Shown: positions 1-7,984 of the stretch, piece by piece
Layout of the letters: the number at the start of each line of letters is the position of its first letter
Position numbering within the stretch: position 1 is the stretch's first letter
Assembly (NCBI GenBank): GCA_003483745.1
Contig: DMYD01000041.1
Location: 1 to 52,800 of the forward strand
Reading direction: 5' to 3'
DNA length: 52,800 bases
Source: Roseburia sp.
GTDB taxonomy: Bacteria; Bacillota; Clostridia; Lachnospirales; Lachnospiraceae
Notes under the pieces: generated by a model
Databases searched by the model: none
What the model was told of the DNA's origin: nothing
What the model saw: the letters and a program-made list of their open reading frames with translations, nothing else
Program-made: the position numbers and the translations under genes

Positions 1-213
1 TGTGGCGGAGTGACGTGTGCGTCTTAAATGTGCCATCCGGGCACATTAAGACTTGTGCTGCCGTCCGTGGCAGCACAACACTGTATTGCGGACAGGCAGT
101 CTAAGATTGACTAATTTTCTCCCAAAGTCACAAAACGAGTCCTGGCTTGATGCGATTTGCCAGCCGCAAGGTTGTGAACCACCCTTCGCTGGGGAACTCA
201 TTTTACAACCTTG
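1..213 (-). repeat. Structured inverted repeat, copy A (cut by window edge)
   Basis: This is one copy of a dispersed inverted-repeat family, read on the minus strand; its far arm lies left of the window. Two apical hairpins are visible, at about 26-50 and 55-76, with stems around a CGGA-type loop. They are followed by the shared TTTTCTCCCAAAGTCACAAAA block at about 116-135 and one outer arm. A further stem pairs 167-175 (CAAGGTTGT) with 205-213. The stems differ in sequence from the other copies but still pair. Confidence 0.7.
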
Positions 214-549
214 GGTAGTGCGTAAATTTTTAGTGTTTTATGTGTGAATCTGATTAAAAAAATATTTTCAAATAACTATATTCAATAGTTTATTATTTTT
301 TTGATTACACTGGCAAAAACCTCGATATATAACACTATGCTCATATTTATTACCATACACATTTGAAAATATTTTGTGTTATTGGTCTGGAAATTTACGA
401 AAAAATTCATGTAATACAATGTAGCAGATGGAAAATCTGGGAAGCCATTAGGTTGAATATTAATGATACAGCACATTAGCATTTTAAGTATATTTCCATT
501 TGTGCGAATATCGAAAATCCGCACCTACGCCCCCAGTTTTGAGATGAAC
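214..549. other. AT-rich stretch without a convincing gene
   Basis: This stretch lies between two copies of the inverted repeat and is clearly richer in A+T than the flanking genes. The only open frame is an 80-codon minus-strand frame beginning at a GTG at 524. It has no ribosome-binding site, no recognisable domain and an unusual mix of Ile, Asn, Met and Cys. I regard it as non-coding, possibly degraded accessory DNA. Confidence 0.5.
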
Positions 550-891
550 CGCCCACCCAAATGGTGTTTCATAACCTGGAGGCTGGCATCTTGCGCAAAG
601 CCGAAGTAATTTTGTGACTTTGGGAGAAAATTAGAAAATCAATCTCAATCTGATAATGGTCAGATTGAGATTGTGTGTCTATAGGTACACAGTGATGTTC
701 TGCCACGGATGGCAGAACAAGGCAGCATCGAGTCATGGATGACTCGTTGTTGCCGGTCACGTCACTCCGAGAAAATCTAACCCAGACACACTTAGACTTT
801 TCTTATTTTCGTACAACGGAACCAAAATTAACTCCGGCTTTGCGTAAGATGATGCCACTCACAAGCCTGCGACACACCATTTGGACGGGCG
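550..891 (+). repeat. Structured inverted repeat, copy B (complete)
   Basis: This is a complete 342-bp element. The outer arms at 550-567 and 874-891 are inverted copies, and pairing continues inward through arms carrying GGCATC, GCAAAGCCG and AATTTTG. The apex has hairpin 1 (697-718, stem GTTCTGCCA, loop CGGA) and hairpin 2 (721-754, stem including CGAGTCA, loop TGGA). A conserved CACGTCACTCCG segment follows. This copy also carries an extra perfect 14-bp hairpin at about 640-673. The architecture fits a MITE-like element or a structured RNA, and no protein is encoded. Confidence 0.85.
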
Positions 892-944
892 ACGCATATC
901 ACCCACAAACCATCATTTGGCGAATCAACTGTTTAACACACACC

Positions 945-983
945 AAAAAGCGGCTGTAACAACAATCCCCTGTTACAGCCGCT
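945..983 (-). terminator. Rho-independent terminator downstream of spoVG
   Basis: A perfect 12-bp stem pairs 949-960 with 972-983 (AGCGGCTGTAAC on the plus strand). Read on the minus strand it is followed by a short T run. It lies just downstream of spoVG and probably ends the spoVG transcript, possibly also the glgCD one. Confidence 0.8.
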
Positions 984-1042
984 CATTCTTTTTATTCTGC
1001 CGACACAACAATCTTCCTCAAAGATCTGCTGCCAAAAGCTCC

Positions 1043-1309
1043 TTACTCCTCAGCAGCTAATGTCTCCTCGTACTTTTCCAAGATCAGTTTCTGGATCCGC
1101 TCTCTCGTTCCGGAGTTGATCGGATGTGCAATATCACGGTATTCTCCATCTGCAGCCTTGCGACTTGGCATTGCAATAAAAAGACCTTTTTCCCCTTCAA
1201 TGATCTTGATATCATGTACCACGAATTCCTCATCGATCGTGATTGAAACTACCGCTTTCATCTTGCCTTCTTTTTCAACTTTTCTGATCCTTACGTCCGT
1301 TATCTGCAT
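1043..1309 (-). CDS. spoVG: Septation/sporulation regulator SpoVG
   Basis: This 88-residue protein matches the full SpoVG length and carries the family pattern: N-terminal MQITDVRIRKV, the central IDEEFVVHDIKIIEG and the GLFIAMPSRK core with the following HPI segment. SpoVG is a small nucleic-acid-binding regulator that affects asymmetric septation and post-transcriptional gene expression in Firmicutes. The start has an AAAGGGGG ribosome-binding site upstream. It lies 50 bp downstream of glgD on the same strand and may be partly co-transcribed with the glycogen genes. A strong terminator follows. Confidence 0.95.
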   Translation of the reverse strand: MQITDVRIRKVEKEGKMKAVVSITIDEEFVVHDIKIIEGEKGLFIAMPSRKAADGEYRDIAHPINSGTRERIQKLILEKYEETLAAEE

Positions 1310-1359
1310 GTCTTATGTCCCCCTTTAAGTTGTTTTACCCTTGTCCCAAAAATGCATTT

Positions 1360-2478
1360 TTACAACACGTAGCGCTCATTATTCTCAGAAACAATCTTAA
1401 TACCATTGTCCCCACAATAATATGTATTTGCTTTCAATGTATCCCTGCTCTCAACGATACAGTTCTCAATATGTGTGTTATCACCAATATATACATCATT
1501 TAAAATGATGGAGTTTTTGATCACACAGTTCTTTCCAACAAATACCTTTTTGAATAAAATAGAATTCTCCACCTTACTGTTCACGATACATCCACTCGCG
1601 ATCAGGCTGTTGCGCACATCGGAACCTGCATTATATTTTGCAGGTGGCAGATCATCAACCTTCGAGTAAATCTTTGGCTCATCATGGAAAAAGTATCTGC
1701 GCACTTCCGGTTTCAGGAAATCCATATTGGTCTGGTAATAAGACTCAACGGTCGCGATATTGCTCCAGTATTCTTTCATCTTGTAACCATAGATACGTTT
1801 CATATTCTTATAACGGATCAGAATATCCGTAACGAAATCCCAGCGTCCTTCCTCTGCACTGCGCTCTAACATCTCGATCAGCTGTCTTCTGCGCACGATA
1901 TAAATACCGGTAGAAATCGTATTCGACTGGGATACCATCGGTTTCTCCTCAAACTCTACGATTCTGGAGTCCTCATTCATCCGTACCACACCAAAACGGC
2001 TTACATCCACATCCGGTGCCATATCCTTGCACACTACCGTGATATCTGCTTTCTTTTCAATGTGATACTCGAGTACTTTATTATAATCAATCTTATAAAC
2101 ACAGTCACCGCTCGTAATGATAACATACGGTTCGTGGCGTTTCTTTAAGAAACTGATATTCTGATACATGGCATCTGCTGTTCCACGATACCACCAGCTA
2201 TTGTCAACCGTAACTGTCGGGTTAAATACGAACAGACCTCCCTGTTTTCTTCCGAAATCCCACCATTTTGAGGAACTCAGATGCTCATTTAAGGATCTGG
2301 CACTGTACTGTGTCAGTACTGCAACTGTCTGTATATGTGAATTGCTCATATTGCTGAGTGCGAAATCAATGCTTCGATAGCTGCCCCCAACAGGCATTGC
2401 TGCAATCGCTCTCTTATTGGATAGTTCCTGCATACGGCTGTTATTACCGCCAGCTAAAATAATACCTATTGCCTTCAT
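1360..2478 (-). CDS. glgD: Glucose-1-phosphate adenylyltransferase-type subunit GlgD
   Basis: This 372-residue protein is a nucleotidyltransferase-fold paralog of GlgC with a C-terminal left-handed beta-helix (I/V-x-N-S hexapeptide-like repeats from about residue 280). The N-terminal ILAGGNNSRM loop is retained. The catalytic RxxKPAV region of GlgC is changed here to NKRAIAAMPVG, as expected for the regulatory GlgD partner in Firmicutes. GlgD forms a hetero-oligomer with GlgC and modulates ADP-glucose synthesis for glycogen. Its ATG overlaps the glgC stop as ATGA, so the two are translationally coupled. Confidence 0.95.
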   Translation of the reverse strand: MKAIGIILAGGNNSRMQELSNKRAIAAMPVGGSYRSIDFALSNMSNSHIQTVAVLTQYSARSLNEHLSSSKWWDFGRKQGGLFVFNPTVTVDNSWWYRGTADAMYQNISFLKKRHEPYVIITSGDCVYKIDYNKVLEYHIEKKADITVVCKDMAPDVDVSRFGVVRMNEDSRIVEFEEKPMVSQSNTISTGIYIVRRRQLIEMLERSAEEGRWDFVTDILIRYKNMKRIYGYKMKEYWSNIATVESYYQTNMDFLKPEVRRYFFHDEPKIYSKVDDLPPAKYNAGSDVRNSLIASGCIVNSKVENSILFKKVFVGKNCVIKNSIILNDVYIGDNTHIENCIVESRDTLKANTYYCGDNGIKIVSENNERYVL

Positions 2479-3749
2479 TCTGAGTCACCTGCCTTAATAA
2501 TTACTTCACCGCTTCCAAGAATTCCATCCGGATAATCTTCCTTTTCCGTTACTCCGGAAATTGCCGTGTTCTTTCCTATCTGAACGCCATCCGGCACCAC
2601 AGAATCTTCACCTATTGTTACAAGACCAAAAGAATATATACTTGCATTCAGCTTGTTCGGTGCTTCCTCACCGACTCCAAGCACCACATTGTTGCCAATG
2701 CGGCAGTTTTCTGCAACGATTGACTTATCTATCGTGACACCTTCACCAATCTGTGTCCCTTTCATAATTATTGAGTTTCTTACTACGCTGCCCTTACCGA
2801 TCGTAACACCTGCACCGATGACAGAACTATGTACTTCTCCATAGATCTCAGATCCCTCACCGATGATGCTCTTCTCAACCACAGAATCTTCTGACAGATA
2901 CTGCGGCTCAATGATATCGCTCTTTGTATAGATCTTCCAGTATTCCTCATAAAGATTGAACTCCGGAATCAGATCGATGAGTTCCATATTTGCTTCCCAG
3001 TAGGAGCCTAGCGTTCCAACATCCTTCCAGTAGCCGTTAAATTCATAAGCAAAAAGACGTTTTCCTCTCTCATGACAATATGGAATTATGTGCTTTCCAA
3101 AATCACAGCCACTCTGGTCTTTCATGGCATGCAATGCTTCTTTTAAAACATTCCAGCTGAAAATATAGATTCCCATGGATGCAAGATTACTTCTCGGCTC
3201 TGCCGGTTTCTCCTCGAAATCCTGTATTTTTTTATTTTCATCTGCAATTACAATTCCAAACCTGCTTGCTTCCTCGATTGGTACCGGCATCGTTGCAATC
3301 GTCACATCCGCATGATTTTCTTTATGGAAATCGAGCATCACCTCATAATCCATCTTATAAATATGGTCACCTGATAAGATCAGGACATATTCCGGGTTAT
3401 AACTCTCCATATAATTCATGTTCTGGTAGATTGCATTTGCTGTTCCACTGTACCACTCACTGTTGTTGCTCTTCTCATAAGGTGGAAGAACCGTTACACC
3501 ACCATTGTTACGGTCAAGATCCCACGGAATACCGATTCCGATATGGGTATTTAAACGTAATGGCTGATACTGTGTCAGAACACCAACGGTATCAATTCCT
3601 GAATTAATACAGTTGCTGAGCGGAAAATCGATAATACGATACTTTCCTCCAAACGCAACTGCCGGTTTGGCAACCTTTGCTGTAAGCACTCCAAGACGGC
3701 TGCCCTGTCCTCCAGCCAATAGCATGGCTATCATTTCTTTTCGAATCAC
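2475..3749 (-). CDS. glgC: Glucose-1-phosphate adenylyltransferase GlgC
   Basis: This is the catalytic ADP-glucose pyrophosphorylase, joining ATP and glucose 1-phosphate for glycogen synthesis. It has the full pattern: LLAGGQGSRL near the N-terminus, KPAVAFGGKYRIIDFPLSN, SGDHIYKMDY, the glucose-phosphate site DFEEKPAEP and a C-terminal beta-helix with hexapeptide repeats. The start is taken as the GTG at 3749, which has an AGAGG site 8 bases upstream; an in-frame GTG nine bases earlier is less well placed. It is about 424 residues, the usual length. It heads the glgC-glgD pair. Confidence 0.95.
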   Translation of the reverse strand: MIRKEMIAMLLAGGQGSRLGVLTAKVAKPAVAFGGKYRIIDFPLSNCINSGIDTVGVLTQYQPLRLNTHIGIGIPWDLDRNNGGVTVLPPYEKSNNSEWYSGTANAIYQNMNYMESYNPEYVLILSGDHIYKMDYEVMLDFHKENHADVTIATMPVPIEEASRFGIVIADENKKIQDFEEKPAEPRSNLASMGIYIFSWNVLKEALHAMKDQSGCDFGKHIIPYCHERGKRLFAYEFNGYWKDVGTLGSYWEANMELIDLIPEFNLYEEYWKIYTKSDIIEPQYLSEDSVVEKSIIGEGSEIYGEVHSSVIGAGVTIGKGSVVRNSIIMKGTQIGEGVTIDKSIVAENCRIGNNVVLGVGEEAPNKLNASIYSFGLVTIGEDSVVPDGVQIGKNTAISGVTEKEDYPDGILGSGEVIIKAGDSE

Positions 3750-3801
3750 GTCAATCACCTCTCGTCACTTTCTAGTCAATCCATTCCTTTTGGTATTTTT
3801 A

Positions 3802-3830
3802 ATTATACCACACTTCCAATCTTATGTACA
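3802..3830 (-). promoter_or_regulatory. Probable sigma-A promoter of glgCD
   Basis: On the minus strand an extended -10 (TGG TATAAT, hexamer 3802-3807) lies 17 bp from a weak -35 TGTACA (3825-3830). This puts the transcription start about 40-50 bases before the glgC start. Confidence 0.6.
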
Positions 3831-3945
3831 TCATTTTTCACAATATTTTTTTCTGTTTTTACATATTTTTGACACATTGCACAAATTGATAAAATTTTAT
3901 CTACAATTCATTTTTTCTGTCGAAAAGATTTTTCCCCAAAAGAAT

Positions 3946-3973
3946 TTGCAAATTCATTCTATACGGGTATAAT
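3946..3973 (+). promoter_or_regulatory. Probable sigma-A promoter of murC
   Basis: TTGCAA (3946-3951) and TATAAT (3968-3973) are separated by 16 bp, and murC starts about 35 bases beyond the predicted transcription start. The TATAAT match is perfect. Confidence 0.7.
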
Positions 3974-4015
3974 GAAACAAACAGAATTATTAATAAAACA
4001 GGCAGGTATCAATAA

Positions 4016-5395
4016 ATGTATAAAATCGATTTCAACCAGCCGCTGCACATCCATTTCATCGGGATCGGCGGTATCAGCATGAGTGGTCTTGCTGAAATAC
4101 TTTTAGAAGAACATTTTACCATCTCGGGATCCGACGCAAAGGAATCTGAACTGACCAGACATTTAGAGCACATGGGTGCCCATATTTTTTACGGTCAGAA
4201 GGCCGAAAATCTCATCGATGGCATTGATCTTATCGTCTACACCGCTGCCATCCGGGAAGACAATCCGGAATATGCAGCCGCAAAAGAACGCGGGATCCCG
4301 ATGTTAAGCCGTGCCGAACTGCTTGGCCAGATTATGGACAATTACAATCATTCCATTGCGGTTGCCGGCACACACGGGAAGACGACGACCACCTCCATGA
4401 TCAGCCAGATTCTTCTTGCTGCAAAGGCTGATCCTACCATTTCCGTCGGTGGAATTTTAAAAGCCATCGAAGGAAATATCAAAGTAGGCAAGTCCGATAT
4501 TTTCGTATCCGAAGCATGCGAATATACCAATAGTTTTCTCCATTTTTATCCACGATACAGTGTTATCTTAAACGTGGAAGCGGAACACCTTGACTTCTTT
4601 AAAGATATTCAGGACATCCGCAATTCATTCCGAAAATTTGCAGGAAATACAAAAAAAGACGGTGCGATCATCATAAACGGCGGGATTGAAAACTACACGG
4701 AACTCACAGACGGCTTATGTCCACAGGTGATCACCTTCGGTCTGAATGAATCCTGTGACTATTATCCTGCTGACATCACATTTGACGAAACAGCATGCGC
4801 TTCCTTTACGGCAATGCATCACGGTACTCCGGTTATGAATGTAAAACTTCATGTTCCGGGCATGCACAACGTATCAAATGCGCTTGCAGCGATCGCACTC
4901 TCCCTTGACCTTGGCATTTCAAAGGATGCGATCCTTGCCGGATTATCCGCTTTCGGAGGTGCTGACCGCCGATTCCAGTACAAAGGATGTGTGGACGGTG
5001 TGACCATCATTGATGATTACGCTCATCATCCGACGGAAATCCGTGCAACATTGACCGCTGCAAAAAATTATCCACATAAACGTCTGGTCTTAGCTTTCCA
5101 GCCGCACACCTATTCCAGGACAAAAGCATTTTTAGATGATTTTGCAGATGTACTGTCCATGGCAGACGTGGTCGTTCTTGCCGATATCTATGCTGCCCGT
5201 GAAAAAAATACTTATGGAGTCAGCTCCAGAGACATTCTTGAAAAATTAAAGGAAAAAGGAACAGAATGCTACTATTTTCCTTCTTTTGAAGAAATTGAAA
5301 AATTTTTATTAAAAAATTGTATAAACGGTGATCTGTTGATAACTATGGGTGCCGGAGATATCGTAAACGTTGGTGAACATCTTCTTGGTCGATAA
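4016..5395 (+). CDS. murC: UDP-N-acetylmuramate--L-alanine ligase MurC
   Basis: MurC adds L-alanine to UDP-N-acetylmuramate using ATP, the first peptide step of peptidoglycan synthesis in the cytoplasm. The 459 residues are the normal length. Visible motifs are GIGGISMSG (16-24, UDP-MurNAc binding), AGTHGKTTTT (117-126, ATP P-loop), the metal/ligand region with EACEY and EHLDFF, and IDDYAHHPTEI in the C-terminal domain. It is a single-gene unit: a good promoter upstream and a strong terminator directly after. Its 3' part contains one perfect DnaA box (5068-5076). Confidence 0.97.
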   Translation: MYKIDFNQPLHIHFIGIGGISMSGLAEILLEEHFTISGSDAKESELTRHLEHMGAHIFYGQKAENLIDGIDLIVYTAAIREDNPEYAAAKERGIPMLSRAELLGQIMDNYNHSIAVAGTHGKTTTTSMISQILLAAKADPTISVGGILKAIEGNIKVGKSDIFVSEACEYTNSFLHFYPRYSVILNVEAEHLDFFKDIQDIRNSFRKFAGNTKKDGAIIINGGIENYTELTDGLCPQVITFGLNESCDYYPADITFDETACASFTAMHHGTPVMNVKLHVPGMHNVSNALAAIALSLDLGISKDAILAGLSAFGGADRRFQYKGCVDGVTIIDDYAHHPTEIRATLTAAKNYPHKRLVLAFQPHTYSRTKAFLDDFADVLSMADVVVLADIYAAREKNTYGVSSRDILEKLKEKGTECYYFPSFEEIEKFLLKNCINGDLLITMGAGDIVNVGEHLLGR

Positions 5396-5581
5396 GTTAT
5401 CCACATTATCCACATTCGATTGGGGAAAACTTCAACCATCGAATGTGGATTTTTTTTGTTAACATAACACATACCCGTTTTGTCATTTCGTTTTCTTTTA
5501 TCCCCCTTATTTTCTGTATTCCGGCACAGTTGCCATAACTTCCGTTTTTTTGAATCCACTTTTTTATCCACATTATCCACA
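5068..5581 (+). promoter_or_regulatory. Cluster of five perfect DnaA boxes (TTATCCACA)
   Basis: The exact 9-mer TTATCCACA occurs at 5068-5076, at 5397-5405 and 5406-5414 (abutting tandem pair), and at 5564-5572 and 5573-5581 (a second abutting pair), all in the same orientation. I found only two other exact copies in the rest of the window (20638-20646 and 36212-36220). TTATCCACA is the established high-affinity DnaA box. The cluster lies immediately upstream of the DnaD-domain gene, and the first pair overlaps the murC terminator stem. It resembles the extra-oriC DnaA-box clusters known in Bacillus subtilis; the role here is inferred. Confidence 0.85.
5408..5458 (+). terminator. Rho-independent terminator after murC
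   Basis: A perfect 13-bp stem pairs 5408-5420 with 5438-5450 and is followed by eight T residues. The left arm overlaps the second DnaA box of the first tandem pair. Confidence 0.9.
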
Positions 5582-5647
5582 TTCCCCGCAGCCCTTGATT
5601 TTACAGCGTTTGTATTCAAAAATGTTCTTCTCTTTTTTCTTTTCCTA

Positions 5648-5656
5648 TGCTATAAT
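5648..5656 (+). promoter_or_regulatory. Extended -10 promoter of the DnaD-domain gene
   Basis: TGC TATAAT (5648-5656) is an extended -10; no good -35 is seen. It predicts a transcription start near 5663, which rules out the upstream in-frame ATG at 5659 and supports the start at 5719. Confidence 0.6.
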
Positions 5657-5718
5657 TTGTGGCGCAACAAAGATTTATACTTATACTTTTAGAATATTAT
5701 CGAAAGAGGTTTTCCTTC

Positions 5719-6843
5719 ATGGCTAAAATACTAATCCACAGTGACAGTGCATCTTCTGCCACAAGTGTATCAAATATTTTTATTGATGAATATATGTCTG
5801 ACGCAAACGGAGAATTTGTAAAAATCTATCTTTATCTGCTGCGTCTGATGAATGCCCCGGATTCCGCTTTTTCGATTTCTTCGATTGCAGATAAATTTGA
5901 ACACACGGAAAAAGATGTCAAACGTGCCCTAAGTTACTGGGAACGCATGCATCTGCTGCGTTTGGAATATGACACGGAGCACAACCTCACAGGTGTCTGT
6001 CTGATTGATTCTGCCTCCAGAGATAAAACGGGCGCAGACGATGAATTTACGGAACATGATACTTCCGCCGAAGCATTATCAGCAGACGGCATCTCCACCT
6101 CTGAGGATGCCCGCATTTCCACAGACGATGATAACATTCCTTCTGCAAATACGGAAAGTTTTCCTCCAAAGCGAGATTACACCCGTGATGAATTGAAACA
6201 GTTTCAGGAAAATGACCAGATTGTAGAACTTCTTTTTATTACCGAACGCTATCTCGGACGCCCGCTCAGCCAGACCGACACAAATACTCTTTTATATTTA
6301 TACGAAGAGCTTTCTTTTTCACCGGATCTGATCGAATATCTGGTGGAATACTGTGTGAGTAAAAATCATACCGCTATCCGTTACATCGAAGCTACGGCGT
6401 TAAAATGGGCAGAAAGCGGCATCCGGACTGTAACTGCAGCCAAACAGGAAGCAAAGATCCACAGTCCGGCTTACTATGCAGTAATGCGTTCTTTTGGAAT
6501 TACCGGAAGGAATCTGGTTCCATCCGAGACAGACTATATTGAAAAATGGCGTTGTGAGTATGGTTTTTCGATCGACATCATCTGTGCTGCATGTCAGCAG
6601 ACCATACAGAGCATCCACCAGCCGAGTTTTCCTTATACCGATAAAATGCTCTCGAACTGGCGTAAATTAAACGTACATACCATGGAAGATGTAAAACGTT
6701 TAAATCTTGAACATAAAGAGCGTGCAAAGACATCTGCACAGGAGGCTGCCGGTCCCAAAAACAAGTTTACAAGCATCGGACAACGCTCCTATGAATATGA
6801 TGAGCTTGAAAAAATGTTACTGACAACCAATTCAAAACACTGA
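5719..6843 (+). CDS. DnaD-domain primosome protein
   Basis: This 374-residue protein has an N-terminal winged-helix-like part (residues 1-80, with a region resembling replication protein DnaD) and a variable acidic Ser/Asp-rich linker (about 95-150). The C-terminal DnaB/DnaD domain is seen twice: around the RYLGRPLSQTD segment and at the end with YTDKMLSNWRKLNVHTMEDV, the typical family signature. DnaD proteins help remodel origin DNA and load the replicative helicase. The start at 5719 has AAAGAGG nine bases upstream. The next gene encodes a helicase-loader ATPase, so the pair forms a primosome operon. Confidence 0.9.
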   Translation: MAKILIHSDSASSATSVSNIFIDEYMSDANGEFVKIYLYLLRLMNAPDSAFSISSIADKFEHTEKDVKRALSYWERMHLLRLEYDTEHNLTGVCLIDSASRDKTGADDEFTEHDTSAEALSADGISTSEDARISTDDDNIPSANTESFPPKRDYTRDELKQFQENDQIVELLFITERYLGRPLSQTDTNTLLYLYEELSFSPDLIEYLVEYCVSKNHTAIRYIEATALKWAESGIRTVTAAKQEAKIHSPAYYAVMRSFGITGRNLVPSETDYIEKWRCEYGFSIDIICAACQQTIQSIHQPSFPYTDKMLSNWRKLNVHTMEDVKRLNLEHKERAKTSAQEAAGPKNKFTSIGQRSYEYDELEKMLLTTNSKH

Positions 6844-6912
6844 TACCATAGAGTAGTGTGAAAACATTGTCTTCATACTAAAACAGGCAAAAATGGAGAT
6901 TAGGATAAGAAC

Positions 6913-7893
6913 ATGCCTCTGACAAATTCGCAATATGATGAGATTATACGGGCATATGATGCCCGGCAGTTAAAAAATGAACATGACAGGGAAGAACGGA
7001 CCCACTATGCCTACATTAAGATCCCGCGTCTCCGCGAGATTGACGATGCCATTGCGACCTGCTCCGTTGCACAGGCAAAAAAGCTCTTAGACGGTGATAC
7101 CATGGCTCTTAATACCCTGAAAGAACAGATTGCCTCCTACCGCAGTGAGAAAAAGGATCTTCTGAAAAAAGCAGGGTTTTCTGCCGATTATCTTAAGACC
7201 TCTTACGAATGCCCGGATTGTAAGGATACCGGTTTTATCGACGGAAAACGCTGCCACTGTTTTACGCAGGCTGCGATTGATTTGGTCTATACCCAGTCGA
7301 ATTTAAAAAGCATCCTGCTCCGTGAGAATTTTTCCACATTTTCTTATGACTATTATTCTGATAAAGACATAAACCCTGCAACCGGGTTATCATCTTTGGT
7401 AACAGCAAAAGATGCCGTTGCCAAATGTCATGACTTTATCGATCACTTTGATGATACATTTTCCAATCTTTACTTTTACGGAGATACCGGTATCGGCAAA
7501 ACGTTTCTGTCAAACTGCGTTGCAAAAGAGCTGATGGACCACGGTCATTCTGTAATTTACTTTACGGCGTTCCAATTATTTGATATATTAAGCAAGGGTG
7601 TATTTGCAAAAGATGAGGAAGCCATTGCCGCAAATGAAAATATTTTCACCTGTGATCTTCTGATCATCGACGATCTTGGCACAGAACTGACAAATTCTTT
7701 TACAACTTCCCAGTTGTTTTTGTGCTTAAACGAAAGGATACTGCACCGGAAATCAACCATCATTTCCACAAACCTTGGATTATCACAGCTTACCGATCTG
7801 TATTCGGAACGAATTTTATCGAGAATCATGGATAATTATGTTCTGATCAAATTATTCGGGGAAGATATCCGGATGCAGAAACGAAGACGCTGA
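6913..7893 (+). CDS. DnaC/DnaI-type helicase-loader ATPase
   Basis: This 326-residue AAA+ ATPase has Walker A GDTGIGKT (190-197), Walker B LLIIDD (249-254) and the sensor region STNLGLSQL. Before the ATPase core is a zinc-binding-type cysteine set, C100-x2-C103 and C114-x-C116, as in DnaI/DnaC-type loaders of Clostridia. Such proteins load the DnaB/DnaC replicative helicase. It follows the DnaD gene by 69 bp on the same strand, which supports a replication role over an IstB transposition role; no transposase is nearby. Confidence 0.9.
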   Translation: MPLTNSQYDEIIRAYDARQLKNEHDREERTHYAYIKIPRLREIDDAIATCSVAQAKKLLDGDTMALNTLKEQIASYRSEKKDLLKKAGFSADYLKTSYECPDCKDTGFIDGKRCHCFTQAAIDLVYTQSNLKSILLRENFSTFSYDYYSDKDINPATGLSSLVTAKDAVAKCHDFIDHFDDTFSNLYFYGDTGIGKTFLSNCVAKELMDHGHSVIYFTAFQLFDILSKGVFAKDEEAIAANENIFTCDLLIIDDLGTELTNSFTTSQLFLCLNERILHRKSTIISTNLGLSQLTDLYSERILSRIMDNYVLIKLFGEDIRMQKRRR

Positions 7894-7984
7894 CCTTCCT
7901 ATAAACACAGGATACATTTTCTGCCTTCAATTAGAGCAATCTATTGAAATACATGTAAACAAATTTTTATGGAGGAACCATTCA

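Noticed and set aside
282..524. 80-codon minus-strand open frame
   Set aside because: GTG start without a ribosome-binding site, AT-rich, lies between repeats and has no recognisable domain.
735..959. Open frame within repeat copy B
   Set aside because: It is read through the inverted repeat and its hairpins; composition follows the repeat.
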